Below are positions 47,617-62,600 of a stretch of DNA of 64,000 bases, one piece after another. A model generated the notes under the pieces. It saw only the letters and a program-made list of their open reading frames with translations. It was not told the origin of the DNA and ran no database searches. A program made the position numbers and the translations under genes. The DNA is from Cyanoderma ruficeps (Eukaryota > Chordata > Aves > Passeriformes > Timaliidae), in the NCBI GenBank assembly GCA_008694505.1, contig VZDJ01000046.1, positions 983,100-1,047,099 of the forward strand, written 5' to 3'. The stretch's first letter is position 1; every line of letters begins with the position of its first letter.

Positions 47617-50600
47617 ATGGAGCCAGACATGAAAGTGAATGAAGATTTCAAAAGCCGGTTTAAGGTTTATCAGGAGCAGCAGCAAAGGGTGCTGCAAGGT
47701 TTGAGGGAGAAGAAGGAGGAAAAGCAGAACAGGCAGAAGAGCACTGGCAGCACAAAGGAGACTGCAAGAGCCCTGAGTGATCTAAACCTGTTAAATAAAG
47801 AACCTCCTGTAAAGGAAGATGCCAGCAAAAGGTAAAAGTCTGGAAGCACTGTTCCTTCAGGAAGTCACTGGAGTGTATTTTGCCTATGATCTCATGAAAC
47901 TCAATATTATTAAGCTGACAGGACACTTTCTGTCTTCACACACTGGGCTTTCATTATCCTGAGGAGATGCTCCCTGTCCTTAATTATCCTCAGGGCATTG
48001 TGTTGGGCTCTTTAATATCAGTATTTTACAAATGAAGGGGCAGCCAGGTACTACCTGACAAAATCCAGCCTTTTGGAATCACTGGCATCCTCTGAATTGC
48101 TGGTTAGGTCCTGCCTGGCTTTAAGCAAATAGATTCCCCACAGGAATAATTTCCAAAGGTGGACAGAGGGGAAGCAGCTAATGGGAGCAAACCACAGGCC
48201 TGCAGTGCTGAGGAGTGTTCACTGGGATTTTTTTGCAATAGATCCTGATTGGGTGGATCACAAGGTTACCTGGACATTGGGCATTTTGGATCTCCCTTAA
48301 TCTTGTTTTTCACTTTTGAGCTGAATATTGGAGCAGGGATTTAAAGCTCCAGCTGAGATAATTTCTCTTCTTCACAGGATATAGTCATCCTTTCCTTCTG
48401 ACCCAATTAATACTTATTTTCCTGACTAGAACAGGTCTGGGGTTGGACACGCCTCAAAGGTGTCTGCAGTGCTGGCTGTTCAGGGCTTTGCTCTGTGGGA
48501 GTGGTGAAGCCAGGTGAAGAAACTCCTTCTCACACTGGTGCCTCAGCTTGCAAAGCTGAACCCTCAATCTGACCTCTACCAGCTGTCCTCTTCCCTTTAA
48601 CATATTTTTTTTTCTGATAATCTGTAGAAGGTTATGATAGAAATCTGACTTTTTAAAAATTTCCGTGAGGCTGATTCCCATGGTTGGCAGAGGAAAGGGA
48701 TTTAGGTGCTGCCATGGCACATCATGGGCAGTGTGCAGAGCACAGGAAAGCTCAGTAGTTCTCTCCTCTTTAGAGTTCAGTACTCTAGGCCTGAGCAATC
48801 CCAGATGTTTTATTTACCTCTGTTTCTGTGTCACTGACTGTCAAAAGTCCCCATTTGACGTGGCAGCTGTGGCAGACGTATCTGGATTGTCCTTTGCTTG
48901 TGTACATTCAGCAGGGGAGTGGTTGTGAGTGATCAAACCCAGGCAGGATTTGTTTCTGGAAAGGATTCACCAGGACGTTCTCTGCAGTATTCCCATGACA
49001 ACACATCAGAGGATTGTTCCAGGATCACAGGACTGCACATGGCCTGCAGTGGCAGTGATTTCAGCTTGTCACTGTTGTTTGTGGCAGCAACTGGAAAACA
49101 TTCTCCTCTCAGAAGTCTCCCTCCCTCTGAGCCTTGGGAATTCACTCTTCATTCTTCCCGTCCTACTCCCAAATCTTGTTTAGACAAGTGTTTAGCTGAT
49201 GTTCTGTTATGTTCTCTCTGTAACTTTATCCTCCCTTCTCTGTTTGGAGTACTTGAATGTATCTAAGGGACTCTCCCCATCACGTGGAGAATTTCTGACA
49301 AGAGTTGGGAAAGACACAAATTGACAAAAGTTAAATTCCTTATTTTTTTTGGCTTGAACAGTGCATGCGGTTTGGGAAAGCACCTGAATTCCAGGCAGAG
49401 CTCTGCTCATGAACTCCATCTGGCTGTGATTCCTTGAAGGAGAGTGAAAAGGGACACCTTTTACAGCTCAATTCTTTTGGCTCATTCTCTGTAGCTGAGG
49501 CACTCGGGTGGATCTGCCGACTCTTTAACAGGGAGGGTCACTCTGGGATGGGGTGGGAAGTTCCTCAGAGGAGTCTGCAGCTCTGTGCAGTTGGCATTTC
49601 TGGTCATCCTCCTCTAAGTGCTTTTCCTCAAGACTTGGACTCCAGCTCTGAGAAGACTTCACTGCTCAGGTGTGTTAAGAGCTTAAAACCCTTTTTTCCA
49701 TGTTAATCCCCCAACTGTTCAAAACCCTCTGGTTCAAGTGTCTCTAATTGGATCTGAGTTTCATGGCTCACTCCTCTGAGTGGTTCTTGTGGGAATAACT
49801 CAGTTCTGCCTTTCCTCTGCTCACATTGCTCCTCGCTTTCTTCTCCTTTGTGAACAGCTGCCTTTGATCTCCCTTTGATTTGCAGCTTTGAAACACGAGT
49901 GCATTTCTTGATTATGCATTGTGAGTCCTCTCCTAAACTGCCTGTGCTGTTTATGGCAGTGCCTTAAGGGGTCATTTATTCTGACACGAGCAGATGGAAA
50001 GGTGCACTTAAAAGCTCTCAGGTCCAATGTGTGCTAAGAGCTTGCTAAAACTTTGGAATCAAAAAAAATGTGATTATTATTGAGACATCTGACTTGAGTG
50101 TGTCTACAGGCACATACTGTAACAACTAGGCTTTATCCAAATCACATCTCCAAAGTGTAAACATTTAGGGTTACCCTAAATAAGAATCTAGGAGCAAATT
50201 CATCCAGCTGATTTAGGTGTCTGGATAACTGAGGTGCTGTAGATTATCAGGAACTTCCACATGGGAATCACAGGGGACTGGAGACCTTCATCTTCCACCA
50301 GCAGCAGCAGGTGGGCAGCTCAAATGTCACCTGTGTGGAGGTAATTGTATTGATTCCCAAATTTTATCATGGACTCTGTGTCAGGGAGCTCAGATACTTC
50401 TGAACTCCCACAATTGAATTGAGCGCCTGAGGCCACAGCTCCTGGATTTTATATTTGAAGGACCCATCACATCAGGGCAGCAAAGAGATCAAAGTTATTA
50501 ATTCTCTGGATGTCTTAGGGAGATGAAACCTTTAAATGTTGCCAAATGTCCTGAAGAATAGGAGAAACAGGGCTATTTCTTTCTATTCAGAGGGGTTTTT

Positions 50601-53600
50601 TTTGGATATTCTCTGTTTCTAAATGAATTCCAAAAGGCACCATTAACAATACAAATGGATGCTCACGGGGTTCCCAGAGAATCAGCTGAGGACACGGGAA
50701 ATTGGTCTTTTATGAATTGCTCTAAAACATTGATTTTTAAAGGACCCCAGGGGCAGCTTTGTAGTCGATGCTCTGTTGGCTTCTCTTGGCTTTGTCAAGT
50801 GTAGAAAAGAAAGGCTGAATGTCCCACGTGCTGAATGCTGCCTGATTTCCCCTGAAGAACCAGGTAAGTAACACTGAGATGGCACTATTTGGTAACCTCT
50901 GTGCACCTGTTCTGTGATGTTTTGCCCCAGACAGCTCAAGAAAGTGCAGATTTTAATTTTTTTTTTTAAGATTAATAGATCAGATAATCAGCTTGTGTTC
51001 TTATTTGAGGTTTAGGATATTCTGCCCAATTCAGTGAACTCATTCCTGGTAAGCCCAGCCCATCTATCGTGCAGTTGTTTCATTATTTTATTTCTAAGAG
51101 CACCTATTTGTACATCGTTTGCCATTATGGTTTATTTTTTTTTTTTTTCAGTTTTCTTGAGGCTGAGAATAAGCAGCTGCAGGATCGGCTCCGAGAGGTC
51201 CGGGATGAGAACTGCAGGCTCTACAAACTGGTGTCAGAGAAAGATTTTGAAATAACACAGCTCCAGAAAAGAGTGCAGGACGACAGGTTGGCTCTGTCAG
51301 GTAAACACAGCAACTCTGTGTTCTCACCATGGCAGTTTGCTTGATGCTGATGACAAAAAAAAAGTCCCTGAAAAGAACAGTGCTCCTTTAGGGTACAGAG
51401 TGATTCCTGTTCCTCACAGAACTGTAAACTTGCTATTATTGGCACAGAAATAATGATGTTCCATAGAAATAATATTTTGGAAAACTCCCTGTTAGTGTCA
51501 AAGAGCTGTGCTGCAGCTTTCACTGCTCTGTAGGGTAAATTTCTTATTCAGGCTTTCATGCTCCTTTTATTTTGGGGGGGTTTTTTTCTGCCTGAACAGG
51601 CAGGATGCAGGATGAATGCAAAATTCAGCTTCTCAAGTGATTTTGGTGTCTTGTGAAAACTGAACTGTGCAGGCTGCACCTCCTCCACTGGGTGCCACTG
51701 TTGGTCAGGGCAGCAGTGATGACCAGGCTCGGAGAGAAGGGGGAAACCAGCAATGAAGAGAACTAAAATTAACATTAAATTACACCTTAATCCTTGAAAA
51801 GCAGCTGTAGTTTGTGTGTAGGAGAGGTGCTAAGATCTTCCTGGTCAGGACCAGGAGCCAGATGTGCTAGTGCAGCTTCTCTGGCTGAGGCCCATCCCTT
51901 GCCTCTGTTTTCCCTGTCTGCGTTGTGGCAATCCCCACATTACTGGGGGATGAAAAGCCTTGGTTGAGTGTGTGCAGAGCATTTGAAGACCATCAATTTA
52001 ACATGGAAACAGCAACCTGGCTTTGGTTAATTCAGTATTTGCTGTGATTCTCAGCAGCTATCATTTATCCTGAAAACTGAGGTAAAAGGAGCTCCTAGGT
52101 GGGAGGGGCGACACAAACCACACGAAGGAGTGAGAACAGTGGAAATGCTTTTGAAAATAATGAGTTAGTTTTAAGTGCTTTTTGAATAAATTCCTTTAAA
52201 ACAATCAACTGTGTTCTTTACAAACTTTTGAAAATAGTGGTATATGAACAAATTCTGTTCTCAGCTGTATTCTGTGTAGCCCCATTAATGTCTCTGGGGC
52301 AATTCACTCAGCATTCACTTGAGTGGTCTCTCATGACATTGCCATGACAATGATTTTGCACTTGTACAAGAGCTTTCCTTCACCTGTGTGGTGTTAACCA
52401 GAGCCAGGCCTGGGGTTTGCTTTGTTTGTGGCACTAATCAAACCCTCCCTGATGAGGGAGCCAGTGATGTGGCTGTTTTTAAAAGAGCAATTAAGAGTCA
52501 TCCAGTAAAGCTCCCTGTGTAATCCCAAGGGAGTTATAAATAGGCACAATTAAAATTTCCTGGACCTTGTCCAGGACCCAACTGTAATATTGTGTCTGAC
52601 CTTTGAGGACTGATGTCTAGAAATGTTCACACCACTGTTCTGACAACTCCTCCAGTAGTAAACAACCAGGCAAAGCAGGGTGTTGCCTTTTTCTGTGATA
52701 ATGCCAAAAAATCCTGTCCTTCCCAGCAGCGAGCAGGAAACACCACTGCCTTCTCTAGGTAATAAGGTTGCTACAACCACTGTTGTGGCCTTGTGACACG
52801 TGGCTGCTGCCACAGTGGGAAGTGTGGCCACGAGGAGCTGCTGAATCAAAGGATCAACCCATCCAGCTGGCACCTCTGACATCTCTTCCCTCACTTGTTC
52901 ATTTAAGTGCCTGGCACAGCTCTGAGAGGAAGGGATGGGACAATGAAAGTTCCATTGTGACGGAGAACAAAAGCACCATCTATTCTGGATCCTGCCTGTA
53001 AGATGTGCCCTCTGCCTTCATGTGTTCTTTGCAGGGGTGTCTGGTTTAGCTGGAGACGTGGCAGCCACTAAAATAGTTGAGCTGGCCAAAAAGAACCGTG
53101 AGATGACTGCTGAGTTTGAGAGTGAGAGAGCCAGAGTGAAGCAGCTGAATCACAAAGTCAAGGAGCTGGAGAGAGAAGTGAGGCGTTTTTCTTGTTCTCT
53201 TTTGGCACCCTAAAACTTACAGATCCAGCCTTTGGGATAGAAAATGGGTTTGATTCACGTTCCCAGGTTGAATTTGCTCTTAAGTCTGTGTTTACTTTGG
53301 GTTGTGGTCATTTCTGTCCATGATGTGTTCCCTCTGCAGACAGGAGGAGCTTGGAAAGGATATCCCCAAGTTATAATGAGCCAAGGATTTATTAAACAGC
53401 AATTAGGAATGTTCATTTGTAGAAGCACAGAGACTTTTCTACCAGTTTGGCAATGATATTTCTCTTATTATTTATTTTTTGTGAGGAGAAGGAAATTTCA
53501 CATCTTTATGTCTTACATTCCCACCTCGTTAATGCCAGTCAGTAATTAGTTCTTTATTCTTCTAAGCTTTTGTCATCCCTGCAATGAAAGCTGTTTTCTG

Positions 53601-56600
53601 GAAAAAGTACTTACAGAACTGAGACAACACCAAACTACATCATATAAGACAGCAAATCTTCACTCAGGCAGATTAAATTTTCTGGTTTACTGTGACTTTT
53701 TGTCAACCTTTCACAGAAGTAATTTTACTCAGGTGGCTGCTGAATTGAAAATGAGATGTCCTGATGTCAATATTTGCTTTGTCCTTTGCCTACTGCTCCT
53801 CTTCCTTACCCACTATTGGTGATTTTTTTAATATGCTTTTTATTTTTTTTTCTGAACTTTGCTTTCTTAGATGACATCAGTTAAATGAATCAATAATGCT
53901 GACAGATGCATTTTGACTCAGCCTTTCACCATCCCTTATTATCATGAGTCATGCATCTACCTGAATTGCACCCCAGCTACCTGAAAGATCAAGAAGTCGT
54001 AGATTAAATTAAATTTTGCAGAACTCCTGCATAAATCCACAGTGTTCTGGTCAGAGGGGGCTTGTCAAACAGTTGGCAGGTTGGCAAACAAGTATCAGGT
54101 GTAGTTTGGGACCTACAAAATCACACAAGTAGTAGAAAAATTCATGAGTAATACAGGGAAAAATCAACTTGGTTCTTCTCCCCTAGTGCAGAAGTGTAAT
54201 GACCATTATTCAAACAGAAAAATTAAATGTTCTCAGATTTTGACCCAAAAAGAAAGAAGCACAAACATTTCAGGAAGAAGATGAAGATGTAAAGGATGTG
54301 TAAAATGAAAGTCATGTTTGACACTAGGATTTGACACTCCACATCTATTACAAATGTGGAGTGATAGTAACAGAAAAATTGTTATTTTACATATTTTTAG
54401 CTCTTTCCTTGCATGAAAACTGCAAAATGTGTAAATCATAAGTATTTCACCATGATTATATTCCCCCAAACAGAATGGAAGGTGTAGCCACTGAACAATC
54501 ACTTGGCAAAGGGTGGGCCATGCAAGCAAAGGCACGTTTGCAGAAAATTCCTTCAGGACTTGAGCCAGCAGCTGCCAGCTCCAGCTGAAGTTCCTCATTC
54601 TCAGTCCATTGACTACAAAACTTTATGAACTGGATAGAAAGAGTGGCCCTAAAACATGAAAAAGGCCAAAATAAGAGCTGGCTCTGAGTTAGTTTTTCCC
54701 CAGATGCCCCTTAAATGAAGGAGCTCTTCCTCAGAGCCTTCTTTAATTCAGGAAAATAATCGAGATATTCCACCCACCTCAAAGAATGAAGTCCCAAACT
54801 TTCAAAGCAACACTTCCTGGCCTTTCCAGCCCCAAATTCCTGCATTCACATCCATTTAGAAATCTTTGCAACACCAACATAGGGCATGATTCAGGGCAGG
54901 AGGGGTTGTATGTCTGTTTTCCTTTGGTGTGGTAAGCAAGAGGAGACAGAATCTTTATTCTTCATGGGTTCAAAGATGCTACTTTAGTGCTCCCAGCTAA
55001 AGAAAAAGAGCCTTAACACCATTAAATCTCAATTACAGAGTGTCAGGTAGATTTCTCCTTTTATATTCCTCTAGTAAGTAGAACTATTTGCTTTTTATGA
55101 AGTATTCTGGGCTGGACAGGATTTGGGTTTATGTGTATAAACATTAATTTGAGGTACTTTTTGGTGATAAAATCCCTCAGAAATCTCCATACTTGAAGTT
55201 TGTTCCCATCTTAGCAAGTCAGGGATGTCTTCTGAAGTTATTTCACAGTAAAATATAATATGATCCTTTGGGAAGTATTTCAGAAAAAAATAATTATGCT
55301 TTCCTACTGATTGTGTTAAAAAAACAAGGGAAAATTTGGGGGTTTTAGTTGTTTTTTTTTAAGTAAATAACATCCAAATTATACCTTTTTTTTTGCTAAT
55401 TAATGCACCACGGAGTGATGCTGTTCTCTGCATCCATTCTACACTAACAATGGGCTTCTTTTCCAGCTACAGGCAGCCACAGAAAAAATCCACTCCCTTG
55501 GTGGCGATGCTGCAGGAATCAAAGGATCAACTCTGAAAACGCTGGAAGGAAACTCGGTAGGAATTGTAATTGAAATGAGGAAATCAGCAGCTGACACTCA
55601 GCTCTTTTGTAGAATAAGGATGTGTCCCTGTCACCAGTTTTGGGACCAAATTCTCCTTTATGCCCCAAAAAATTAAGTCTGGAAAAACTAATTCAGTGGT
55701 CCTGATGGATCCGTGGGTCTTAATCACTTCAGTTTTTCCCCTGAGGGTTCTGTTCTCACCGAGTGCATTCCTCTTCTCAAAGGCTGAAAGTGCAGAGGCG
55801 AAAGCGCTGCAAGAGAAACTGAGCGCGGCCAACGCAAAAGTGACGGAATATCGGAACCAGCTGCAGAATGTGAAACAGGAACTGAAGCTGACCCAAAAGG
55901 TACCACTGCAGGGAGCAGTCTGGGGCTGGCACCCCTGCAGGAGCTTCAGCCTTGGGAGACTGGGAGGCTTTTGGCCTTTGGTTGACCCCCATAAACTATT
56001 CCAGTGAAGCAGGACAGTGAGGAAGACACAGGGTAGGAGCTGGAATTGAAATTGTGCTCCTGGACACAGGGATCTCGTGTTTTGCCCCCATTGTCCGATG
56101 GACACAAATCCTTTTGAGTTTTAAAATCCCAGATCAGCAGAGCTGTTTGTGACACACATTCAGGTTCGTTTCTCCTTTCCCATACATTTAATTATGTGCT
56201 TACTTTTAATGTAGGTTCCAGTCCCATGAGAATCGATGGGATTAAAGGCCATGCTTGAACTAAAGCATGTGTTTAAAGAGTTTGTTGGAATGACATCCAG
56301 AATAACCTTTTCCTCTGATTCGTGATGGATTTAAGTGTTATTATGTGCTCTGATTCTCTTTGGTTTCCCTACTTTGTGTAGGAGACCTGCAGTGCAGATC
56401 AGAGTAGAGAATATGGTCCTAAAAATAGAACTCTGCTGACCTTTTTATAAATAATTTAAATGCTCTTCATCCTAAGTTTAGCTGTGTCAGAATTTTGCAA
56501 GGGAGATTGGCTCAATTCCTGGTGTGTATAAAGACAATATGTCTACTCTGCTTCTGGTTAGTTATGGGTAAATATTAATCATATCAAAAATAATTGTGTC

Positions 56601-59600
56601 TATTGAAAACTGCTTGTGTTCCCTGTTAGAGAGAGCTGCTTTTCCTCCCCTCTCCCCAGCACATCCTTTTAAGCCTTATTGTTGATGTTAATCCCTTTTC
56701 CCAGATTTTAGCCAAAGAAGTTGGGGAAGATGTGAATATCCAAAGTCTCTTGACCAATTCTAGCAGCTGGCGTGGACGAGCTCAGCAAATTCTTCTCCTC
56801 CAAACCAGGGTGAGTTACGACCCTGCACGGTGCCATTTCAGCTGGAATTCTCTTTCTAAGTAAAGAAATCACCTCAGTTTAAGGTAAAAATCCTGTCAGT
56901 TCTTCATTAATTCTTCACATCTCTGTGTTGATGTGTGCACGCCATGTTAATGACTCCGTCGCAGCCGTGCAAGCTTTGCTATTTCAGCTGGGAATCTTTC
57001 ACATCTGTGTCAAAGGAAGGAGTTCAGTGACCTTGGAGAGCTGTGGCAGCCTAGTTCAAGTCCCAGGGTGTTTTGAAGGTGTCTCTCCACTGAGAACAGA
57101 AGGAGCCCTGTCAGTGTCTGTGCTCTGACTTAGACACCTTTGTTCAGTGCTTGGAGTCGGGTGGGAAGAATTGAGGCCAGATCAGGTTTTCAAGTTGTTC
57201 CCTCGGGAGCTTCAGTAAAATCTTTAACTCTTGAGTCTTCTGAAGGGCAGAGTTTAGCTGAAATGTCAGCAGGAGGCAGGGAGGCAGTTTTGTCTGCATC
57301 TAAATAAAAGTTCTCTCAGGCAATTTGACACGTAACTTTCCTATTTTTCTGCTATTCAATTATATGCCATCAAACTGTGATTTTTTGCAGTCTGATTGAC
57401 TGAGATTTTTATCCTCTGCTTTCCCTTGAGCAAATTCCATTTCCCCCATTACATCCCCTGCCTGGGGTTCATCTGAGCATTGTTCCTACTGCCCTCTGCT
57501 CTAATACACAGATTTCTTTCTGATCCAGACTCCTCAGGTCCTTTCTGTAGTCAGTGGGGATCTTATAAATCCAGTCACTGGATCAAAAGTGAGGCAGGTT
57601 CTTCCAAAACAGAGCAGAGGAACTGAGCTGTGGCAGTGCCCAGTTCCTTCTACTGGCTATGAAAGCAGCCTGCAGTGAGCAGTTGACAAGCTGAGTTCAC
57701 TTGGATTCACACAGCAGCAATTCCAAACACTCTGGAGTGACTGTCTGGCCTCCAAATGTGGCCCCACAATGGCACAGATTTCCCATGTGTCCCAGATCTC
57801 CTTCCTGCACAGATGCCCTAAAATTTGCATGTTTGTTAGCAGCTAAATTTCAATCTGAAAGACCAGGCACTGCTCTGTGTTAGTTAACCATGATGATATC
57901 AAGAAATAATCTGAGCTGCCTTTGGCTGTGACCTCTTTGTGCTGTACCCCCAGTCGAACTGTGGGTGAATTGTCATTATTGTGCCACAGGTTAAAGAGCT
58001 GGAGCATAAACTGAGTCAATACACGATCAGAACTTCACTGCTCGAGATGGGTGAGGGATTTCTGGAATGTGCTGATCCAAGGAAGTTGTCATTCCAAGAG
58101 AGGAACTTGCTGAAGATTCGCAGCTTGCAAAAAGAAAAGGAGGACTCTTTGCAGGTAAAACCCTATAAACTGACAGGGTCCTGTTTAGGTGTGGAGCAGT
58201 GTGTAATAACTTGTCCTGCCTTCAGGCTGTGTTACACCTTACCTGAAACCATTTCACAAACCCACCTGGTTTGATGGAGAAAGCTCTGCCCCACTTCACA
58301 GCCAAGCCCTGCTACAGCTGCACCCAAACTCCTTAGCACCCCTCTCGCCCCTTGGCCAGGTGTGCATTCCTCATCCCAAATACAGACATCCCCTCACACC
58401 TCCTGCATCTGTAGGGCTCTGGGCTTCTCCATTTGTACAGAATAATGGAGAATCAGGACCCAGAATAATGGGGAATCAATCCAGACCACCTGGATTCCTG
58501 AGCAGACAGACCCTTTTTGGATGCTGGCAAGTGGGCAGGAGGTAACATTTATAATTTCTACTTCCTTAGCAATAATACAGTATTCCAGTCCCATTTTTTA
58601 GGTTCTGCCCAGGTAATGTGTGGTTCTTTTTGCTCATCACAGCACCTTGGGCTTGGTGGCGAGTTATAACTTTCATTTCTTTTTGCATTTCTGCAGAAAC
58701 TCACCAGGCAACACAACACTCTCCAAAAAAACCACGAGGAATTGAAGAAAAAATGCAGTGCCTTAAAAGCCAGGAACCAAACGGTGTGTGAAGAAGTGAA
58801 GATGCTGAAGGCACAGATTGGAACCTTGCTGGAGAAAGGGAAACACGATGATGAGCTCATAGATGCCTTGCTGGTAACACTCTGTGTCTGTTGGTCCTGG
58901 TTCTGTAGGTGATAAAACACGATGTCACTTCATGGCACACACAGCCTTAGGGTGTACAGGGGCCTGATGGATCCAGCTGTGACAGCCAGAGGTTTCCTTG
59001 TCAGCTGAATTCCTTCTGCAGTTTGGATCAGGTCATGTAAGGGCTGTGACACAGCACCAGGTGGGACAGTTACAGTCACGTGGCCCTGAGCTGCAGGGAC
59101 TGGCACTAACATTTTGCAGAAGGACTGAAGCAGGTAGAGGAAGAGCTTCGGTCCTGACCCAAGCTGCTGGCCTGTGTTCTTTGTTCTGCTTTCAGCCCCA
59201 CTAGTAGACTTTTTTTTGCCTTGGAATGCCTACAGTCCTGCAGATTTTTTTGTTTGTTTGTTACAAAATTTCCATTTATTTTGTTACACAGCCCACAATG
59301 CACGAGCTGAACTGTGAGCACTAAACCACGTTCACACTCACTTGCAGTAGCTGGAGCTGAGAGGATTTGGCCTCTTCAAAACCAAAAGTTTTAACAAAGG
59401 TTCAAAGATACTCAGAAAGAAAGAAATGGCTGCTAGCTTGGTCCTGCCATGGTTCTAGACAGCCTTCCTCGATTAAAATAGAAATACCTTCGTGAATATA
59501 CCACCTCCTAGCAGGGTTAATTCTGTGTTTCCTGATCCAGCTCCTCACTAGTTTCAAACCCCTCAGATTTCCCTGCTGCTGTGGGTAGGTTTTAGCTCAG

Positions 59601-62600
59601 CTGGCATTCACCCTTCTCCCACCAGACACTGTGGGTGCTGACCAGCAGATTAGGGGAGCCAAAGAACTCTTGTCAACTTGTCACTTTTTCTGAGTATTCC
59701 CATTAAAATTAGTAGAGAAAGATGCGAGTTTATTTGGGAAGGGATGGTTCATCCCTTTTATCTCTTCTATTACAAAAGCACTTTACTTGCAGGTTGTTGG
59801 CCTGACAGAACAAACTGCCTGACAGGTATTAGATTTGTCAGTGTGGAAAAAAACATCCAAAACTACTGGTGAAGCAGCCTGACCTCATATCTGTCACCCA
59901 TAGTACCCTCAGCTTTTAATATCAGTGTCACACAATCTGATCATGTTCTAATTTCACAAAAAGCACATTGAAGTCTTGAGTCTCATTCAGTTTGTGGAAA
60001 AAAAATCACTCCTTTATCAAAGGCCAGCCTTTCTTGCTCTGTTTTCTGCTACACTGAGCAGCAGAGTTGGCAGCAAATTGAATCTGACCATTGCTCAGGT
60101 CAACATAACAAATCAAATTGCCAAAGTGACACCAGTGTGCTCCCACCAAGGAATGGGCTTGGCAGGGCAGGGGCTTGCCCTACCATTCCTAAATGGATAT
60201 TTGTCTTGGGGGGAGGATTTTAAAGAATCATTGTGTACAAAATAAAGATCTCACCTGTTTCTGTTTTACCAGAGCCAGCAACAGCAAATGCAGGAGATCT
60301 TAAAGGACCTGAGCACGAAGGAGAATGAGACAATGGGGCAGAGCTTGAACAGTGAGAAACAAAACAGGCTGATAGCACAGCTTGGGAACATGGTGACTGA
60401 GCGAAAAACAGAGATTAAAAGGCTGGAGGAGGAGCTTGGGCAACTCACACTTCTGGTAGGCAGAACAAATTAGTTAGGGGAGCACACCCAGTAATCATTT
60501 TAGATCTGCTCTTCCACTTCCTTGTACCTTGTTATCTGAGATGGTCACTGCCTCCAGACAATGATCCCTGTTCTACTGACAGTCTTTCCTGATGGAATAA
60601 TAAAGCAGGAATGCTCTTTTGTAACTTCCTCAGTTTCTTTGTGCATAACTTCAGGCTGTTTCAGCAGCAGCAAACACAGAAATACCTTTCACATCCACAC
60701 GTCAGGGCTGTCACTGACTGACAGCAGGGCTTGGGGCTGCTGGGGGCTCCTCCTTGGCTGCTGGAAGGAGGAAGCAAATGTGTCACATCAGCAGGTACCC
60801 AGCCACTGCTGTCTCACAGTCAGGATTTGTGAAGAGTGTTTAGGCATCCCATTCTCATTGATCCAAACCCCTCCTGGGGTTATGGTGAGGTCCTGAATCT
60901 GCCAGATACCTCAGGAATGGGGGCTGGAGCATTGAACCCAACATCAAACCTGGGTTGGGGACACAAAGCAGCTGTGCTGGCAGTGATGGTGCTGCACTGT
61001 GGGTTCTTAGTGCACTCTGATTTCATATGAAACTGCCCTTTTTACTGATTTCTGCTTTTTTTTTAACTGATTTCCATTGCAGTTTTCATCCTGCAATGGA
61101 TAGGAATTAATGGATAGGGATTAAAACAAAGCTTCTGAGGAGGTCCTGTAAATCAAAAGTTCTGGCTTGCTTGTAGCAATAATCAAAAGCTGCTGATTTG
61201 GCATTGGTGCAGCTGCTTGCCTCTGAACTATGTAATTGGTTTTATAACATGCTCCCCCATTAGCAGAAGAAATCTGCCCATCCACACGACAAGTCAGGAG
61301 CTGCTCATCCACCACCCCCTGAGCACTCGGGATCAGGCAGCAGCCAGGCTGGAAGGACAGAATCTGCCCGGTAAGAAGACCAGAAAGTCAATATTTCAAC
61401 TTGTGTTTGAGTAATCCAGGAGCCTGATTTTCCCAGGGAGTTTCATCAAACCACACGAGCGCTTTGTGCCAACAGCCTGTTTGCAATATAAGGGAATCTC
61501 TAATCTCATTATCTCTTGGACTTTTGTCCTGGAACTGAGAAGGATGTACAGGCTTGCCTAGATTTGGCATGGTGGTAGTGCAGCTATTTCTCCTCCTGCA
61601 GCTCAGATAATGTTTATGTGGTCAGCTTAAGTGCCTGGGAGTCTTTTCCCTTATGAGACACAGGGGTTCTGACAAGCAGATTTCTGTGAGCAGGGTGGGG
61701 AATGAATGCAAAGTGCCATTTTAGGTGAGCACTAAATCACCGGTGCATTATTTAAATCAATAAATGCTCTTTGAGCAGGATTTACATGCAGGAATGTTGA
61801 AAACACACCACATCATTTGTTCTTACCAAACACCCTCTTTAAAGCCTGGCTGAGGACTGTGTAAATTACATTAATCTTAGTGCAGCAATAAATCTGATTT
61901 CTGTTTACACTGATGTGACTTTGGGTCACTCTGGCTGTGTAAAAGGACCATGGTACCACAGCAAGTTATATCCTTTCCTGTTAAATTGCTGCTGAGTTTG
62001 TTGCTAAAGAGTTCGTGGTCTAATTGATACTGAGGATTTGAGACTGGTCTGATGGGGATGGGGGAAATTTTTCATCAAGTTCAAGTTACAACTGATCTCT
62101 TCTGTGTAATTTCCTGCCTCATTACTTTAGACACCAAATTTGGCTTTAAAATCAGCTCAGTATCCCTAAGTAGAGCATTACTATAAAATTTAAGAAAAAA
62201 TTCAGTGGTTTTGAGTTAGAGTTAAAACATTCTTAGTTTGAATGTTTTAATTCTCCCCCTTCTAACTATGCAGAGGTTGTTGTGCTCTCCTGGACCAAAC
62301 CTATATTTTATCTCCTTTTTTTTTTTTTAAACCTCACGTGTCTGCTGATGGTAAGCAGGAACCAAAGCTGGGTAATGGCTTTGTGCAAACCACTAAGTGC
62401 AATGCATAAATTATTGCTTGTGTACAGGGCCAAAGGCTCTGTCGTGGAAAGAGCTGACGTGTCAGGTGGGCAATGAATGATCCTAAAAATCTCTGAGAGC
62501 TGTTAATAACTTGGTCAGCAAGGCTCACTCCCTCCATTAACTTGAATATGCTGATGAACTCTCGATTCTCTTTCGCTGCAGTGAATCATCTTTTCCTATC

